Of a stretch of DNA of 64,000 nucleotides, positions 12,980-25,135 are shown in pieces (positions within the stretch are counted from its first letter, which is position 1; each line of letters starts with the position of its first letter). Under the pieces are notes generated by a model. It saw nothing but the letters and a program-made list of their open reading frames with translations. It searched no databases and was not told where the DNA came from. The stretch is from NCBI GenBank assembly GCA_963576765.1, contig OY755208.1, positions 28,674,551 through 28,738,550 of the forward strand, in the 5' to 3' direction. This DNA is from Draba incana. Its lineage: Eukaryota; Streptophyta; Magnoliopsida; Brassicales; Brassicaceae. The position numbers were made by a program, and so were the translations under genes.

Positions 12980-13225
12980 TCACAATCAAAAAGCTTATGA
13001 AGCCAAGCGGGGGATGGCCAAGAGCAATGTATGATTGTCATCGATTCTCCTGAGTTACACTTTGAACAATCAAGAAGACTCCCTTGTTTGCATCATTCTT
13101 TCAAAAACCAACATGCAATCAATTCTATCTTGATCAAAACACGAGTCATTTCAGAGAGTTGATATTAAGAAATAGGCCAACCGTTAGGATTATATGCTGC
13201 CTTGACTAAATCAGACACCTCAGAT
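12980..13225 (-). pseudogene. LINE ORF2 C-terminal (RNase H) fragment
   Basis: Read on the minus strand with frame changes, phrases such as VFASEVSDLVKAAYNP, GWPIS, SEMTRVL and PSPAWLHKLF align with the RNase H tail of the LINE at 2452-7835 (its AWPSFSYQASELERVL and YPAWMEEIF). Several stops interrupt it. No poly-A or target duplication was found, so it is a bare relic. Confidence 0.55.
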
Positions 13226-13503
13226 GCAAAAACAATCTTTCTCAATCGGTGTGCTATCATCCATTCAAAAGACTACAACAAACTTTTCAGCTGAGCATCC
13301 GACAAAAAAAGTAGTTACCCAATGGAATAATTGGAATACTATATTACGTATTATTGATATCTTACACTTAATTCGAGTCAATTACAAGTGGGATAGAGTC
13401 GAGTGAGTAGGACGATGAGAAATGCGTATAACTATTTTGTGTGAACATTTAATATATTTTCTTATGAAATAGACGTGATATCAACTAAAGAAAGAGAGAA
13501 GAA

Positions 13504-13822
13504 CCTGGGTGGTGGTGGGCGGTTTGGGTGAAAGGATGCAACTTCCAGAATTCGGGTTCGATCTTCCTCCTTTGTTAATAAATATTATTTTGTGGTTGTG
13601 GGAAGTCTGTCAATTGGGTCTCAGCCCAATTGGTTTACCTGGTAGTCAGAAATGCAGGCAGTCTGACTATCCCCTGGCATTAGTCGGAAGATATTCCAAA
13701 CTTGGGTCAGACAGTGTGGTGGTCCTTCGGAGAGTAGTCCACTATGTAGCACTTTGGTGCGTTTCTATCGGAGCTGACCGGATTAGCCAATAGGATATAT
13801 ATATATATATATATATATAAAG
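13504..13822 (+). mobile_element. Probable SINE, tRNA-like head and AT-repeat tail
   Basis: A segment less AT-rich than its surroundings begins just after AGAGAGAAGAA (13493-13503) and ends in an (AT)n tail followed by the same 11 bases (13823-13833). Near its head GGTTCGATC resembles a pol III B box, with a weak A-box-like TGGGCGGTTTGGGTG upstream. A small hairpin CAATTGGG/CCCAATTGG lies near 13613. The flanking repeat is low complexity, so the duplication is weaker evidence than usual. The family was not recognised. Confidence 0.5.
13798..13819. repeat. (AT)n microsatellite
   Basis: About eleven uninterrupted AT dinucleotides, 265 bases upstream of the DTX36-like start codon, at the tail of the SINE candidate. 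Confidence 0.9.
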
Positions 13823-14083
13823 AGAGAGAAGAAAAAAAGGTAATTCGGCTTTCCCTCGTCTCTTTTTAAGATGATTCAGCTTTCTTTATTTTCTATATAA
13901 AAAAAAAACATAAATAATCTCGGTCACTAGACAGTAGACACGGCAAAATCGCCTTTATATTACAGCTTCTCTCTGGCCCCAAAGTCGCAGAAAAATTCAG
14001 ACATTACAAAGAAAGACAGAGAGAGAAACATATTTGTTTTTCTCATATATATATTTTTTTAAATTGCAAAAGAAATAATAATT

Positions 14084-17000
14084 ATGAGATCGGAAGTATC
14101 GGCCGTAGAAACTATGCAGCAACCGTTACTAGAGGCAACGAAATCGGAAGTCGATTTTGGGATGGAGAGTGTTTTAACGGACACTCATTTGTCATATTTC
14201 CGACGGATTTATCTAGCGGCTTTGATCGAGATGAAGTTTCTTTTCCACCTTGCGGCACCAGCGATATTCGTGTACGTGATCAACAATGGAATGTCTATGC
14301 TCACTCGTATCTTCGCCGGTCGAATGGGAAGTATGGAACTAGCAGCTGCTTCTCTCGGAAACAGTGGTTTCAATATGTTCACCTTTGGTCTCATGGTACT
14401 ATTACTTAACATTTTCTCTTCAAATTTAAATTCAAAATTTTTAGTAACAAAAAAATCCCAAAAAACTAATGGATCTGATGAAATAACATGAAACATCAAG
14501 CAACACTTCGAAAGTTTTTAGAGTTCTACTTATATCAGGATCAAAATCTGCTTATATAATTGATTTAACATGTGGTAGATTTTTTTCTTTAACCCTTTTA
14601 TCGTAACACAACAACGACACTAAAATAGCATAAATTTCATTAGTGTAAAATATTTGCGTGAATTTTGAAGTTTGTTTCTCTGCTTTAAACATTAGATTAC
14701 CCGAGTTTCGCTAAAGCATCCGTCTAATCCGGAAAAAACATAGTAGAAAGTAACCAAATAACACATCATCATCGTTTTTTTGTGTGTCTTTTTGTCCAAT
14801 GACACAGCTTGGAATGGGAAGTGCAGTAGAAACATTATGTGGACAAGCCCATGGAGCTCATAGATACGACATGCTCGGTGTCTACTTACAAAGATCAACA
14901 ATAGTTCTACTTCTTACCGCTCTTCCAGTGACTTTACTCTTCACCCTCTCAAAACCTATCCTCATTTACCTCGGCGAACCAGCTGACGTGGCAGCAACAG
15001 CTTCTGTCTTTGTCTACGCTATGATCCCAATGATCTTCGCTTACGCCATCAATTTCCCGATCCAAAAATTCCTTCAATCGCAAAGTATTGTCACACCGAG
15101 CGCTTACATTTCATCCGCAACACTAGTCCTTCACTTCATTCTCTCTTGGCTCGCGGTCTACAAGCTCGGTTGGGGTCTGCTTGGTCTCTCCGTGGTTCAT
15201 AGTATCTCGTGGTGGATCATTGCCCTGGCTCAGATTATGTATATTAAGGTGAGTCCACAATGTCGCCGGACTTGGACCGGTTTTAGCTGGAAAGCTTTCG
15301 ACGGTTTATGGGACTTTTTCCGGTTATCGGCGGCTTCTGCTGTTATGATTTGCCTTGAATCTTGGTATGCTCAGATTCTTGTTCTTCTCGCTGGACTTCT
15401 CAAGAACCCTGAGCTTGCGTTGGATTCTCTAGCAATCTGGTATGTCTTAAATTTTTTTTTTTCATTTCCTCTTAACACATAACTATATTGATAGTAAAAC
15501 GTTAATAACCAAGTAACAAAAATTTAGCTTAGATTTTGGTATTATTAAAGTGGATGATTTATTTATTTATTAATAGTAGAGATTAAGAACAATTAATCTG
15601 AAACATATGTAGGATTAATAGTTGGTATACTGCTTATTTAATTATTTAAATTTTATTTTCGTTTTAAAACGTTAGTTTCTTCCTTCATGACTAATCAACA
15701 CATAACAGTAACAATAATTGTAAAAAAAGGTAATTTATGGTAGTAACAATCAACAAATAGTAGTAGAATTTTACAGTACTTCCAAAACTTTTAGTCAATC
15801 CATGAAATGTAGGTATTAAAACTAAAAGTGGATGATGATTCCCTTTATTTTATTAGTATTATTAACAAAGATTCCAAAACTGTGAAACTGAACACCTAGG
15901 ATTAATCAATAATTGGTCTGGTTTATCATTTGTCTTTCCTACGGATACAATCCGATCAGCCTTTTTGATCAAACCAATTTTATAAATAAAACTTAAACTT
16001 CCCTCAAACAACAATCCGATCAGCCTTTTGAACCCTTTTTTTGTGGTTTCAGTAGAAATAGTTTAGTAGAATAGTTTTGTTTTGTTTTTCCCCTACTTTT
16101 CCCCAAACTCTTTATTTTTGAGAAAAACGCAGCTCACGTTATATGTGATGTGATGATTGTTGTCGTATACTAGATATGCAATTAAATTTACTTTCCGTTA
16201 AAGGCAACCTTTGGTGTGTTTTTTTTTGAATTTTTTTTGAATTGACGTTTCTTGTGAGCATAAGCTGCGTGTCGTTTTCCTTGATAAACAACGGCATGCA
16301 CTTCTGTGCCCGGGGACAAAAAGTCTTGATTACTCCAAAACTCAATTTATTAGGGTCTGACTGTTTGCCTATTTTAGAAAAAAGAGAAGATTTCCATTTT
16401 TATATCAGTCAGAGTAAACTGAGTGGAAAAATATCTCTTACCAAAATGTGGAGTAAATCTTCCAACTTATTTTTAGAAGAAGAAAAAATTAAAAGCGTAT
16501 TACTAACTCTTTGACAACAACAAAAGAGTACTACTGAAACTCATTGCCGTGTTTAACTCTTTTGTTTAATATATCCAATAATTCTTAAAAAAAATAAAAA
16601 TGGATTGGATAAACTATTTGGTTTACTAGATGAATGAAATAATAAGGTAGAATCTTCAAAGAAAAATGTTTTGAAATTGCTTAAGCTGCGTAAGGGTATA
16701 ACTAAACAAATCAAATACCAAAAGTTTTTACCAATTTAACCAAAAAACTCTAAAATCGGGGTCCTTAAAACTTAATATAACCCATGGCAATTGCCTATTT
16801 CTAAGTAGACTTGGGCACATATACCTATTAACAGTCTCTTACTCGTTATCCGACTCGTACATGTCTCGAAAATAGGGTATCTGTGACTTCCGAATGGGGT
16901 AAATGGTATTATAATTGTAATATGCGCGGGTAAGGATCGGGTATCGAGTATCATATTTTTGTTAACTATTCGTCTCGGTACCCGTCTTTTTACCCGTCAC

Positions 17001-19209
17001 GTTACTTGATTTGTTACCCGGCTTGTAAATAATTTTATTTTATATCACTAATATTTAATAAACTTAATTACTCCCTCCGTTTGTTTTTAAATGATGTTTT
17101 AGGAGTTATTTTTTGTTCACAAATAAGTGATGTTCTTACTTATCAATGCATAATTAATTGACTTTTTAGTATTTTGACTCTTGAAATTCTGCAGATTGAA
17201 TTTTTATTGGTTGAAATGTCTTGGATAAATAAAACTTAATGCTTTATTTAAAAAATAAAATAAATTTAATGATTTCTTAATAGGAGTGTAGAAACCTTAA
17301 ACATTAGTTAAAACACAAACAAAGGGAGTATAAAGTAAATCTTATGGTATATAGTATAGCATTTGAGTTAAAGTTTTCATTTTTAGTAATAAATTAAAAA
17401 AATTATCAACAAAATAGTTGAATGATCCTCGCAACACAAATTTTTGTATCACTAGATTGTCACTAATAATTTTAGAGATAATAAACTATAAGTTTTCATT
17501 TTTAAAGTTTGTAATTTTCTATTTTTTCAACTATCTGTTGCATATTAGAGGAATTCTCTTGTTTTGTTTTGTAATGACTATTTATCTTTCAGTATATATA
17601 AATTTCTTAATATAATAGTTCATAAAATAAATTACATTGTAATCATCGGGTAAGGGTAAAAGATCGGGTACCCGGCGGGTCAGCAATTTTTTACAGGATA
17701 CCCGTTTAATAGTGTACTCGCTTTTCACGGGTCGGATATGAAACCTTTTTTTTCAAATACTCGTTAGAGTCGGGTCGGGTACTAGGTACTTCAAAATCTC
17801 AGAGTATCCGTCCTATGCCCAACCTTATTTCTAAGTGCTTGAGCCCTGCCCTACTGACACTTCTATGACTTGGACATATTTTGTTATATAATGTATTATT
17901 CTAATCATTCTAAATTATTAGTGTATTTTTTTTGGGACATTTACAAAAATGCCACTTTTGACATGCATTTTTTTCAAATATGCCATTTTTGAATTATTTT
18001 TTTACCAATATGCCACTTATAAATCCGTTTAAAAACCTTAAATCTCAAAATTCTCAATTTAAAAAAATGTTTTGATCCCTAACAAATCTTAAACCCTAAT
18101 ATAACATAGTTAACCCAAACATAAATTTTTTAAATTTTTTTTAAAAATGATAATAGTATTTTCGAAAAGTGGCATGTGAAAAATGGCATATCTTAAAAAT
18201 TTCCTTTCAATTTGCAGCATGTCAATTTCTGCAATCTCGTTTATGGTTTCCATTGGATTCAACGCAGCTGCAAGGTTGGTAGAATTTTTTTTTCAATAAT
18301 TTTTATGATCTACGCTATTTTTTCATACAAGTGGTAAAAAAAAAAAAATAGATAATGTAAGCCAAGAATTGTCTTTGTAATTTTTTTTAAAAAATAGTGT
18401 AAGAGTTAGCAATGAATTGGGAGCCGGAAATCCAAGATCAGCAGCTTTTTCAACCGCGGTAACTACTGGAGTATCGTTTTTACTATCATTGATTGAAGCC
18501 GTAGTGATCCTCTCGTGGCGCCACGTCATCAGTTATATTTTTACAGACAGTGTAGAGGTTGCCGAAGCCGTAGCCGATCTCTCTCCTTATTTAGCTATTA
18601 CCATAGTTCTCAATGGAGTTCAACCTGTTTTATCGGGTAAAAACAAATCAAAAACTAATTTAATTAAAAAATTACTCTTACTTGTTAAATGATTAGTTAT
18701 GAAATAAATAAGCAATGGATGATTAATAGCTAAATTAAAACAGGTGTGGCCGTTGGCTGTGGGTGGCAAGCATTTGTGGCATATGTGAATATTGGATGTT
18801 ATTACATTGTGGGGATTCCTATTGGTTATGTTCTTGGTTTCACCTGTGATATGGGAGCTAAGGTAAATCTCATAAACCTACCTCGTTTATGTTGTAATCA
18901 ATGATTAATAATTGATTGGTGTAAAGTGGGAACATAATTAATGGTAATGATTGTGGTGCAGGGAATATGGATCGGGATGATTGGAGGCACACTCATGCAA
19001 ACTATTATCTTAGTTATTGTCACGATCCGAACAGATTGGGATAAAGAGGTAAATTACTCATTACCATTTACATTTTCATAAGTGTGGAGTAGTATATTTC
19101 CTATCAATGATGATTTATTTTTTCCTTTTTAAATTTTGAAATTCAGGTTGAGAAGGCTTCGAGACGATTGGACCAGTGGGAAGACCAAGCTCCGCTTCTT
19201 AAGCAATAA
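14084..19209 (+). CDS. DTX36: MATE family efflux transporter, DTX36-like
   Basis: Multidrug and toxic compound extrusion transporter, a membrane antiporter expected at the plasma membrane or tonoplast; substrate not predictable from sequence. Seven exons join in frame to 502 residues: 14084-14395, 14808-15439, 18218-18274, 18398-18636, 18744-18862, 18962-19048, 19147-19209, all GT-AG. The ATG opens an acidic N-terminus with QQPLLEA, followed by the MATE motif AAPAIFVYVINNGMS, CGQAHGAHRYDMLGVYLQR, IQKFLQSQSIVTPSAY, SVRVSNELGAGNPRSAAF and VAVGCGWQAF; it ends RLDQWEDQAPLLKQ. Twelve membrane spans are expected for the family. Length and ends match Arabidopsis DTX36 (At1g11670) as remembered; DTX37-type paralogues are the alternative. 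Intron 2 (15440-18217) is swollen by transposable elements, but no exon is damaged, so the gene looks functional. Confidence 0.93.
15948..16030. repeat. Short direct repeat in DTX36 intron 2
   Basis: CAATCCGATCAGCCTTTT occurs at 15948 and again at about 16012, about 64 bases apart. It is probably a local duplication in the intron; no function is visible. Confidence 0.6.
16806..17827. mobile_element. hAT-type element with CGGGTACCCG motif arrays, inside DTX36 intron 2
   Basis: Ends are TAGACTTGGGCA (left) and, inverted, TAAGGTTGGGCA (right). The 8-base TTTCTAAG flanks both sides (16798-16805 and 17828-17835). Both ends are rich in GGGTA, CGGGTACC and TACCCG words. No transposase frame is present. 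A Stowaway MITE is nested within it at 17071-17328. Confidence 0.82.
17071..17328. mobile_element. Stowaway-type (Tc1/mariner) MITE nested in the hAT element
   Basis: Left end CTCCCTCCGTTTGTTTTTAA and inverted right end CTCCCTTTGTTTGTGTTTTAA, flanked on both sides by TA (17069-17070 and 17329-17330). Length 258 bases, no coding content. Confidence 0.85.
17934..18204. mobile_element. MITE-like repeat ending 13 bases before DTX36 exon 3
   Basis: Left end GGGACATTTACAAAAATGCC and inverted right end GGAAATTTTTAAGATATGCC share AATGCCA/ATGCCA-type words repeated inside. No clear target duplication was found, so the superfamily (perhaps Mutator-like) is uncertain. Its right end abuts the polypyrimidine/acceptor region of exon 3. 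Confidence 0.6.
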
Positions 19210-19590
19210 AAAAGTTGTTTCAGAAGTATAATCTTGGGGAGATTTGGGTGGTCAAGTTTATATTTTTGTTTTGTGGGTTTTCCCCAAACTTATTAAAAAA
19301 AGGACAAAACTGTAATCTCTCAATGTGTAAATTTTTGTGAGAGTATACAGTCACTATAGATTTAAATCAAGACCAATCATGTGCTAAACTCGTTATTATA
19401 TATATATATATATAGTAGTATAACTTTTGTTCCTACATGACATGACTCAATATATGCATACTATATGTTTGGGTCTATCTTCTACTAAACCAGCAAGTTT
19501 TTTTTTTTTTTTTTGTCAGCACTAAACCAGCTAGTTATATCTTGTGATATGTCTAGACCTAATTTGACGAAAAATTATAAAGGATTCCAA

Positions 19591-19765
19591 CTTGTACATC
19601 ATATTTAACTGTTTATGGTTGGATACGTTTGAGATTCGAGCTCGTACGATTAGAGAGGTACAAAAGTTAAACATATATCTCTCTAATCGTACGAGCTCGA
19701 ATCTGTACAAGTTAGCCAATCGTACACAAACTTGTACAGCATATTTAACTGTTCATGGTTGGATA
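19591..19765. repeat. Perfect 26-bp inverted repeat inside a 35-bp direct repeat
   Basis: Arms 19632-19657 and 19679-19704 are exact reverse complements (beginning AGATTCGAGCTCGTACGATT), separated by 21 bases. The whole is bracketed by two near-identical copies of CTTGTACATCATATTTAACT... at 19591-19625 and 19731-19765. No coding content. Confidence 0.9.
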
Positions 19766-20658
19766 TGATATATTCATTCAAAGTTTGATGGACTTAATGT
19801 AGAAATGTGTTCAAACAATTTGAGGGTTTTACAATTCACACTTGTTAATGATTGTGTGTTTTCCGACAATAACAAATATGCGTGATCGTGAGTGGGATCC
19901 GTCGATTTTCTTCGAACAAGACCAAAGAACTACATAGACAAATTGATTTCTTCGAACATAGACAATTTACTTTGCAATGAGATTTATACGAGGGCTGTAA
20001 AATTTAAATTAGTCCATATTTTGATCCAAAAAGAATACTAGAAAAACAAAACGCAAACTAATTTATCGTTTATATAATATATATACATTTTAATGCAATT
20101 AGGGAAAAAAACATCCCGACCAAAGTCCAACATTAGACTACCTGGATGCATTTTGTCACGCATTAGACTACGTCAGATTCAAGCGATTATGCTCCTGAGA
20201 GCCACGAAGACTACTTCTTTGAAGATTATCCTCGTTGCAATAGAGGCATTGCTAACCTGTTGGGTATGGACTCGTATATTGATGCCTCTGAATACGTCTG
20301 ATTAGTTTTTAATCCATTTCAAATATTAAAGTGGTAACAAATATTCACCTTATAGAAAATGAAATTAATTTCCGACCTCAATCGAGAGAGATGGAAAAAC
20401 AAAAATTCCAAATGAAGCACAGTCACTATAAAAGAACAAACTTTTCTTCCATGAATGGTGTATTAATTACCTTAAAAAGATTCACCATAATAGAGAAAAC
20501 AAAATCTGAAAAATCAACCTCGAAGAATAATGGTTTCAAATCAACCGAAGATGAGAAATACACAGTGAGACTGTTTCGCCTTATTTTTTTCCCTCTCTCA
20601 TTTCGAATAAAGATACAAAATTTAGATTAAAGAGAAGAGTGTGAGAAAGAAAGAGAAA
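19766..20658. other. Intergenic region between DTX36-like and HSP70-16-like genes
   Basis: Mostly unremarkable sequence. At about 20180-20301 (+) one frame reads DSSDYAPESHEDYFFEDYP and then RGIANLLGMDSYIDASEYV to a stop, with coding-like composition. It has no ATG, follows a stop directly and was not recognised. It may be the tail of a decayed gene. Confidence 0.4.
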
Positions 20659-23600
20659 TCAATCAAGCTCCATATCATCTGATTTTCTACTTCCATGTGA
20701 TCCATTATGTTCAGATTTCGCAGGAGGAGAGTTTGATTTCCCAATGTACTTGCACGTCCTGCAACACATTCACATGCTTTCCTCAGTAAAATACATGACC
20801 CGATCCGTTAAAACCCGACTCAGGTTCAATCACTTATGATCAAAGTTTCCTGTAGTTGACATTGTGAGTAGATATAGCTTTTGAAGAGTCTTAATAAGAG
20901 AGGGAAAGATTAGATTTACGCGTTAAGAGCATCTGCTTTTCTCCTGATTTCACCAGATTGCAGCTCCGGATTAGCGTCTTTAGGTAAAGATTCTTGTTCC
21001 GTGGTTCTCTCGTGGAGCCACCTCTCAGCTTTATGACATTCATCGAGAACCTGAAAACAAATATCACGGTAATATAATTTTAACCATATAAGCCATCTAG
21101 GCGAACTCTATCCGTCTCAAAAGTTATATATATTGCCAATGTAGTCATGACTTATGAACGTAATTTAGAAACTAACCGCGTTTTTTCTTTGAGGAGGAAG
21201 AGACTCTGCAGCCGTTCGATTATCTGCAATAGTTTTCAAAAGATCTTTTGATGCTTGTACTCGCTCTTCTCCTTCTTTAAACCGATGTTCAATAGGATCG
21301 ATGAGCTGCTCAGAGTTGAAAGTCATCGGTTAGGACACGGAAAGTCATTTGCAGACATTAAACCTTTTATGTACAAAGCTTTGAGGGAGTTACCTTTTTG
21401 ATATCATTTAACCTCTTGATGTAAGCATTTTCGGATTCATCATCACCATCTTCGTACAACCATTCTTCTGTTTCTTGAAGATGTCTAGCGATGGATTCTC
21501 GTTCTGACTCAGTCACAGTGTTCCGATATGTATTTAATATCTACCCATATACACAAGGTTAGTTCTTGCAACTGTGAAAGCAAACACTACTGAAACGAAA
21601 AAGTGGAAGCTTTGGGTGTCTTAAAACTAGATTAGTACCTTGTCACGCATTTCATAAACATAGGATTCAAGAGCATTTTTCTTTTCCTTTGTCGATTCCA
21701 TCTTCAGATCTTGATCCACTAAAGAGTACTCTCTCTGTTTAGCCCATATTAACTCATCTTTTGTCAATGCACCAGAGGCGTTCTCAACGACTGGAATTTC
21801 CATTCTTTTAATAGCCTTAGCCGCATTACCCTACACAAGAAAAACTAATCTCAAGTTTTGTGTAGAATCTTTGGATCAATCATTGATTGTTTCAAAAAGT
21901 ATGCCACTGCGTTAAGAGCAGCTTTTTATATATTGGGTTTGTAGCCTTCTACGATGCAATATTATATCTTTAGACAGTGTTAAATCATACTTACAGTAGA
22001 ACCTGACGAAGCGTCTGAAGTGCCATTCTTTGTCACAGAAGATTGATGGTTGTTTTCGGATATAGTCTCTTCAGAAATCAGATTCTCCTTATGATCTTCT
22101 ATTAGCTGTTGTTCACAAATGGAAAGTTTAGGCCAAAGGAAGGTAGAAAAACATAGACGCTATAAGGCTATCTTATCTGTATAGGATCGATATAGGATTC
22201 TACTCACAGAAGCTGAATCGATGGTGACAATCCCGTGCAGATTTAGCTGGACTCTTACTTTGACACGTGCTGCTTCTCCAGAGGAAATTTGGAAAGGACC
22301 AATCTACAAAACATTACACAAAGAATTCCATAAAATACAGTGCCTAATAGTGCCATAACAATCCAACTCGTACTTAGAGCTCTAAAGACTGCATATATAT
22401 CCAAAAAAGGGGAAGCCTATAAGATAGCATACCATAAAACGGCTTATCTGACTCGGTAAATCGGGTGATATTTCATTGTGGTTTCCATAAAAGGCTTCCA
22501 AATGGAAAGTGTTTTCCCTGCGTAAGGTAAGAACCTTAACACTTGGAAAGACTTGGCCTTTCGGAAAGAGCATATCATTAGATGGCGTGTTTATGGGACC
22601 TAAATCAGATGAGAAGCCGATTGAGAAAGGGAAAGAATCTTGAACCTGAAAGTGGAGAAGCATAAACAAAAGAAACATTAGCCATTGATAATAAGCACAT
22701 AAAGCTGTCAGTGCCATCATGCTTTAATACACACGGAGTACTTCACAACCATCGAAATCATCAATTCTTGTGCTAAATAAATCTTGAAGAGAAACAAAAC
22801 CTAAGAGAAGAGTGAGTTTCACCATACCTCATACTCTCTAACTCGAAAAATCGGACTGAGCATAGCACACTGAAGAGCACATCCTCGAGCTACACACTCA
22901 CTTGCATTCACAGTCCTGCCTAGCTCCCTCTTAAACAAAGAGCTTAGCATCTTAGATATAGCAGGAATTCGAGACCCTGAACCAACTAGCTCCACATAAT
23001 TGATATGATCCAAACTTAAACCAGAGTCAGCCAATGCCTTTTGACAAGGAACGATTAATCTCTCCAACAAGCCTGACGACAACTGCTCAAACTCTTCCCT
23101 CTTGATGAAGCTCCTCACGTCCTTCTCCTCCATCAAACATTCTATATTCAGCTGTGCCTCAGCATTTGCACTCAAGACCTTCTTCACTTTCTCACACGAC
23201 GCCCTTAACCTAACGGACGCCTTGATATTTGTATATACATCTATGCTATATTTCTCCTTAAATTCAGCGGCAAAGTGGTTGAAGAGAACCTCATCAAAAT
23301 CTCTCCCACCCAAGTTTCTATCGAAAGCGTGAGATCGGACTCTCATGCTACCAGACTCAAACGATGCCACACAGACTTGTGTATCACAGTGACCAATGTC
23401 GATAAATACAATACAAGTAGGGCTCGAGTTAGCCGCCAAGTCTGTCTTGTATATACCATATCCAAGTGCAGTGGCAGTACAATCATGCATCAATCTCAAT
23501 GACCTCAGGCCAGCAATCGCTGCAGCATCCAAATACGCAAGTCTTTGTGCGTTTGTGAAGTACGAAGGAATCCCGATAACGCAATCTGAAACAGGCGTTT

Positions 23601-24000
23601 TGAGACTCTTCTCCGCTATCTGCTTCAAATGTGAAAGCAACATGCCTAATAGCTGCACTGGACTAAAGCTCTGCATCTCACCCATGTACCGAAGCCGAAT
23701 CTGAATCCCACCATCCGAATCTTCCGCAGTTTCAAACGGAAACAATCTCAGATCATTTTGAACATCGGATTCTCTAAATTTCCTACCGATTAGTCTCTTT
23801 AACTGTGAAATGGTTGATTTGGGATGCATAGTAGCAGATGCAGCAGCAGCAGCACCCATGAATCTCTGCTTCTCACCAAATGAAACCATAGCTGGATTTT
23901 CTCGATTCGATTCATCGTTCAACAAAACATCGATCCCACGTTGCTTCGCAACCGCAATAACACAGTTCTCGTTCCCAACATCGAATCCCACTACACTCAT
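20659..24000 (-). CDS. HSP70-16: HSP70-family chaperone of the HSP110/SSE type, HSP70-16-like
   Basis: Cytosolic HSP70 superfamily member; HSP110-type relatives act as nucleotide-exchange factors and holdases for HSP70. Nine exons, all GT-AG, join in frame to 764 residues: 22828-24000, 22433-22645, 22208-22303, 21995-22105, 21639-21830, 21394-21540, 21177-21308, 20920-21050, 20659-20758. The first exon carries the whole ATPase domain: GFDVGNENCVIAVA (phosphate 1), FIDIGHCDTQV (phosphate 2), VELVGSGSRIPAI (adenosine site). The C-terminal half is the divergent, charged, helix-rich substrate domain, ending DDMELD. I chose the ATG at 24000 (MSVVGFD) because family proteins begin there; an in-frame ATG 42 bases upstream lies in the leader. 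Matches At1g11660 as remembered. No lesion was seen. Confidence 0.94.
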
Positions 24001-24550
24001 TTTTAACCCAAATTTCCGAATAACGCAAAAGATCAATTTCAATTCTCAAACAAAAAGAGAACGAATCGCTAATCCATGAGCTTCGTGTACCTGAAACACC
24101 TTCGCTTCTGCAAATAAGAAACCAAAACCACAATCAAATCCACAAGTCTCAAACACCCAGAGCAATCGGATCAATGTGCGATAGATTTCAATACATGAAC
24201 AATCCGAGAAAATCTGATAAAATCAAGGAGAGAACTATCAACGACTTCAAAGTAATGTGGAAATCTCAGCGATTCTTCTCTATTGTTGTAGATTTTCTAA
24301 GCAATATCAACAAGAGATCAATCTTAGATACGCATTATGAAATCTAAACCCGTAGAGAAGAAATCAAATCAAGCGAGAAGAAGAAGAAGAAGAAGAAGAA
24401 GAAGATCGAAAGATGATGATGCAGGACAAACCTACGATGATGACTTTGAACGAGGACAACGTGAACGAAGACGATGATGAAAAAAAAAAAGGGCTTGAAA
24501 AGAAAGAAAAAGAGACAAGGTAAAGGGGAAAGAAAGTAAATTGTATTTGC
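24001..24550 (-). promoter_or_regulatory. Leader and promoter region of the HSP70-16-like gene
   Basis: Sequence upstream of the minus-strand start. It includes a (GAA)n tract at about 24377-24404, which on the transcribed strand is a CT-rich run typical of plant 5' leaders. A leader intron is possible but not demonstrable here. Confidence 0.4.
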
Positions 24551-24959
24551 ATTTAAATCCTTACCAATTCCTTTGAATTAATTTTTTAACCCAAAGATAT
24601 TTTGATATCAAGTCAAGATTTTTAAAGTTAAACTATTTTGACCCGCGGAATTATAAATTTTAGTTTATTAATTTATATATTTTGATTAGCATAAAATACA
24701 TACGACCAACATATAAATTGAGAAAATGATTTTATGAAATAACTTTAAATCCTATTATTATGTATTTCTCTTTGATCGACAAATAAAAAGAATAATTTTC
24801 ATGTTTTTAGAATTAATAGGAAAGTTAAATATTTTGTTTAATTAATCAAACACAATATTCATTACATTCTATAGACATTTTTGTTGTAAATGTTTATAGT
24901 TTAGAAACTATATATTTCAGAATGTTGTAGGAAAATCTAGACGAAATTTTAGGGAAGTT
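24551..24959. other. AT-rich intergenic stretch, nothing recognised
   Basis: No open frame, RNA gene or transposon end was identified between the HSP70-16-like promoter and the first dispersed-repeat copy. Confidence 0.5.
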
Positions 24960-25135
24960 TATAAGTTTAGAAATATGTGTGTTTTTTTAAAAATTTTAAT
25001 AGGATGATAATTATCCCCTAAAACTCTCATTGGATAACACCTAGGATTTTTAAGTTTTAATATCCCCTAAAAATCTTTTTGAGTGACACTTAAAATTTTG
25101 AACTTTTAGTGTCTCCTCAATTAATATATATAGGA
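24960..25135 (+). repeat. Dispersed repeat copy A (3' end AATTAATATATATAGGAT)
   Basis: Matches copies at about 42890-43290, 43298-43825 and 49265-49698: shared words GATAATTATCCCCTAAAAC, GAGTGACACTTA, TTTTAGTGTCTCCTCAATTA. All complete copies stop at the same 3' sequence. Copy A is 5' truncated. The family is unclassified. Confidence 0.7.

Noticed and set aside
13224..13793. Frames at 13224-13406 and 13509-13793
   Set aside because: No family similarity; the second lies in the SINE candidate and the first in LINE-flanking debris.
23102..24079. Several plus-strand frames of 75-102 codons
   Set aside because: All are antisense to the first exon of the HSP70-16-like gene.
23912..24133. Alternative upstream frame (73 codons) over the HSP70-16 leader
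   Set aside because: Overlaps the true start in another frame and shows no family similarity.
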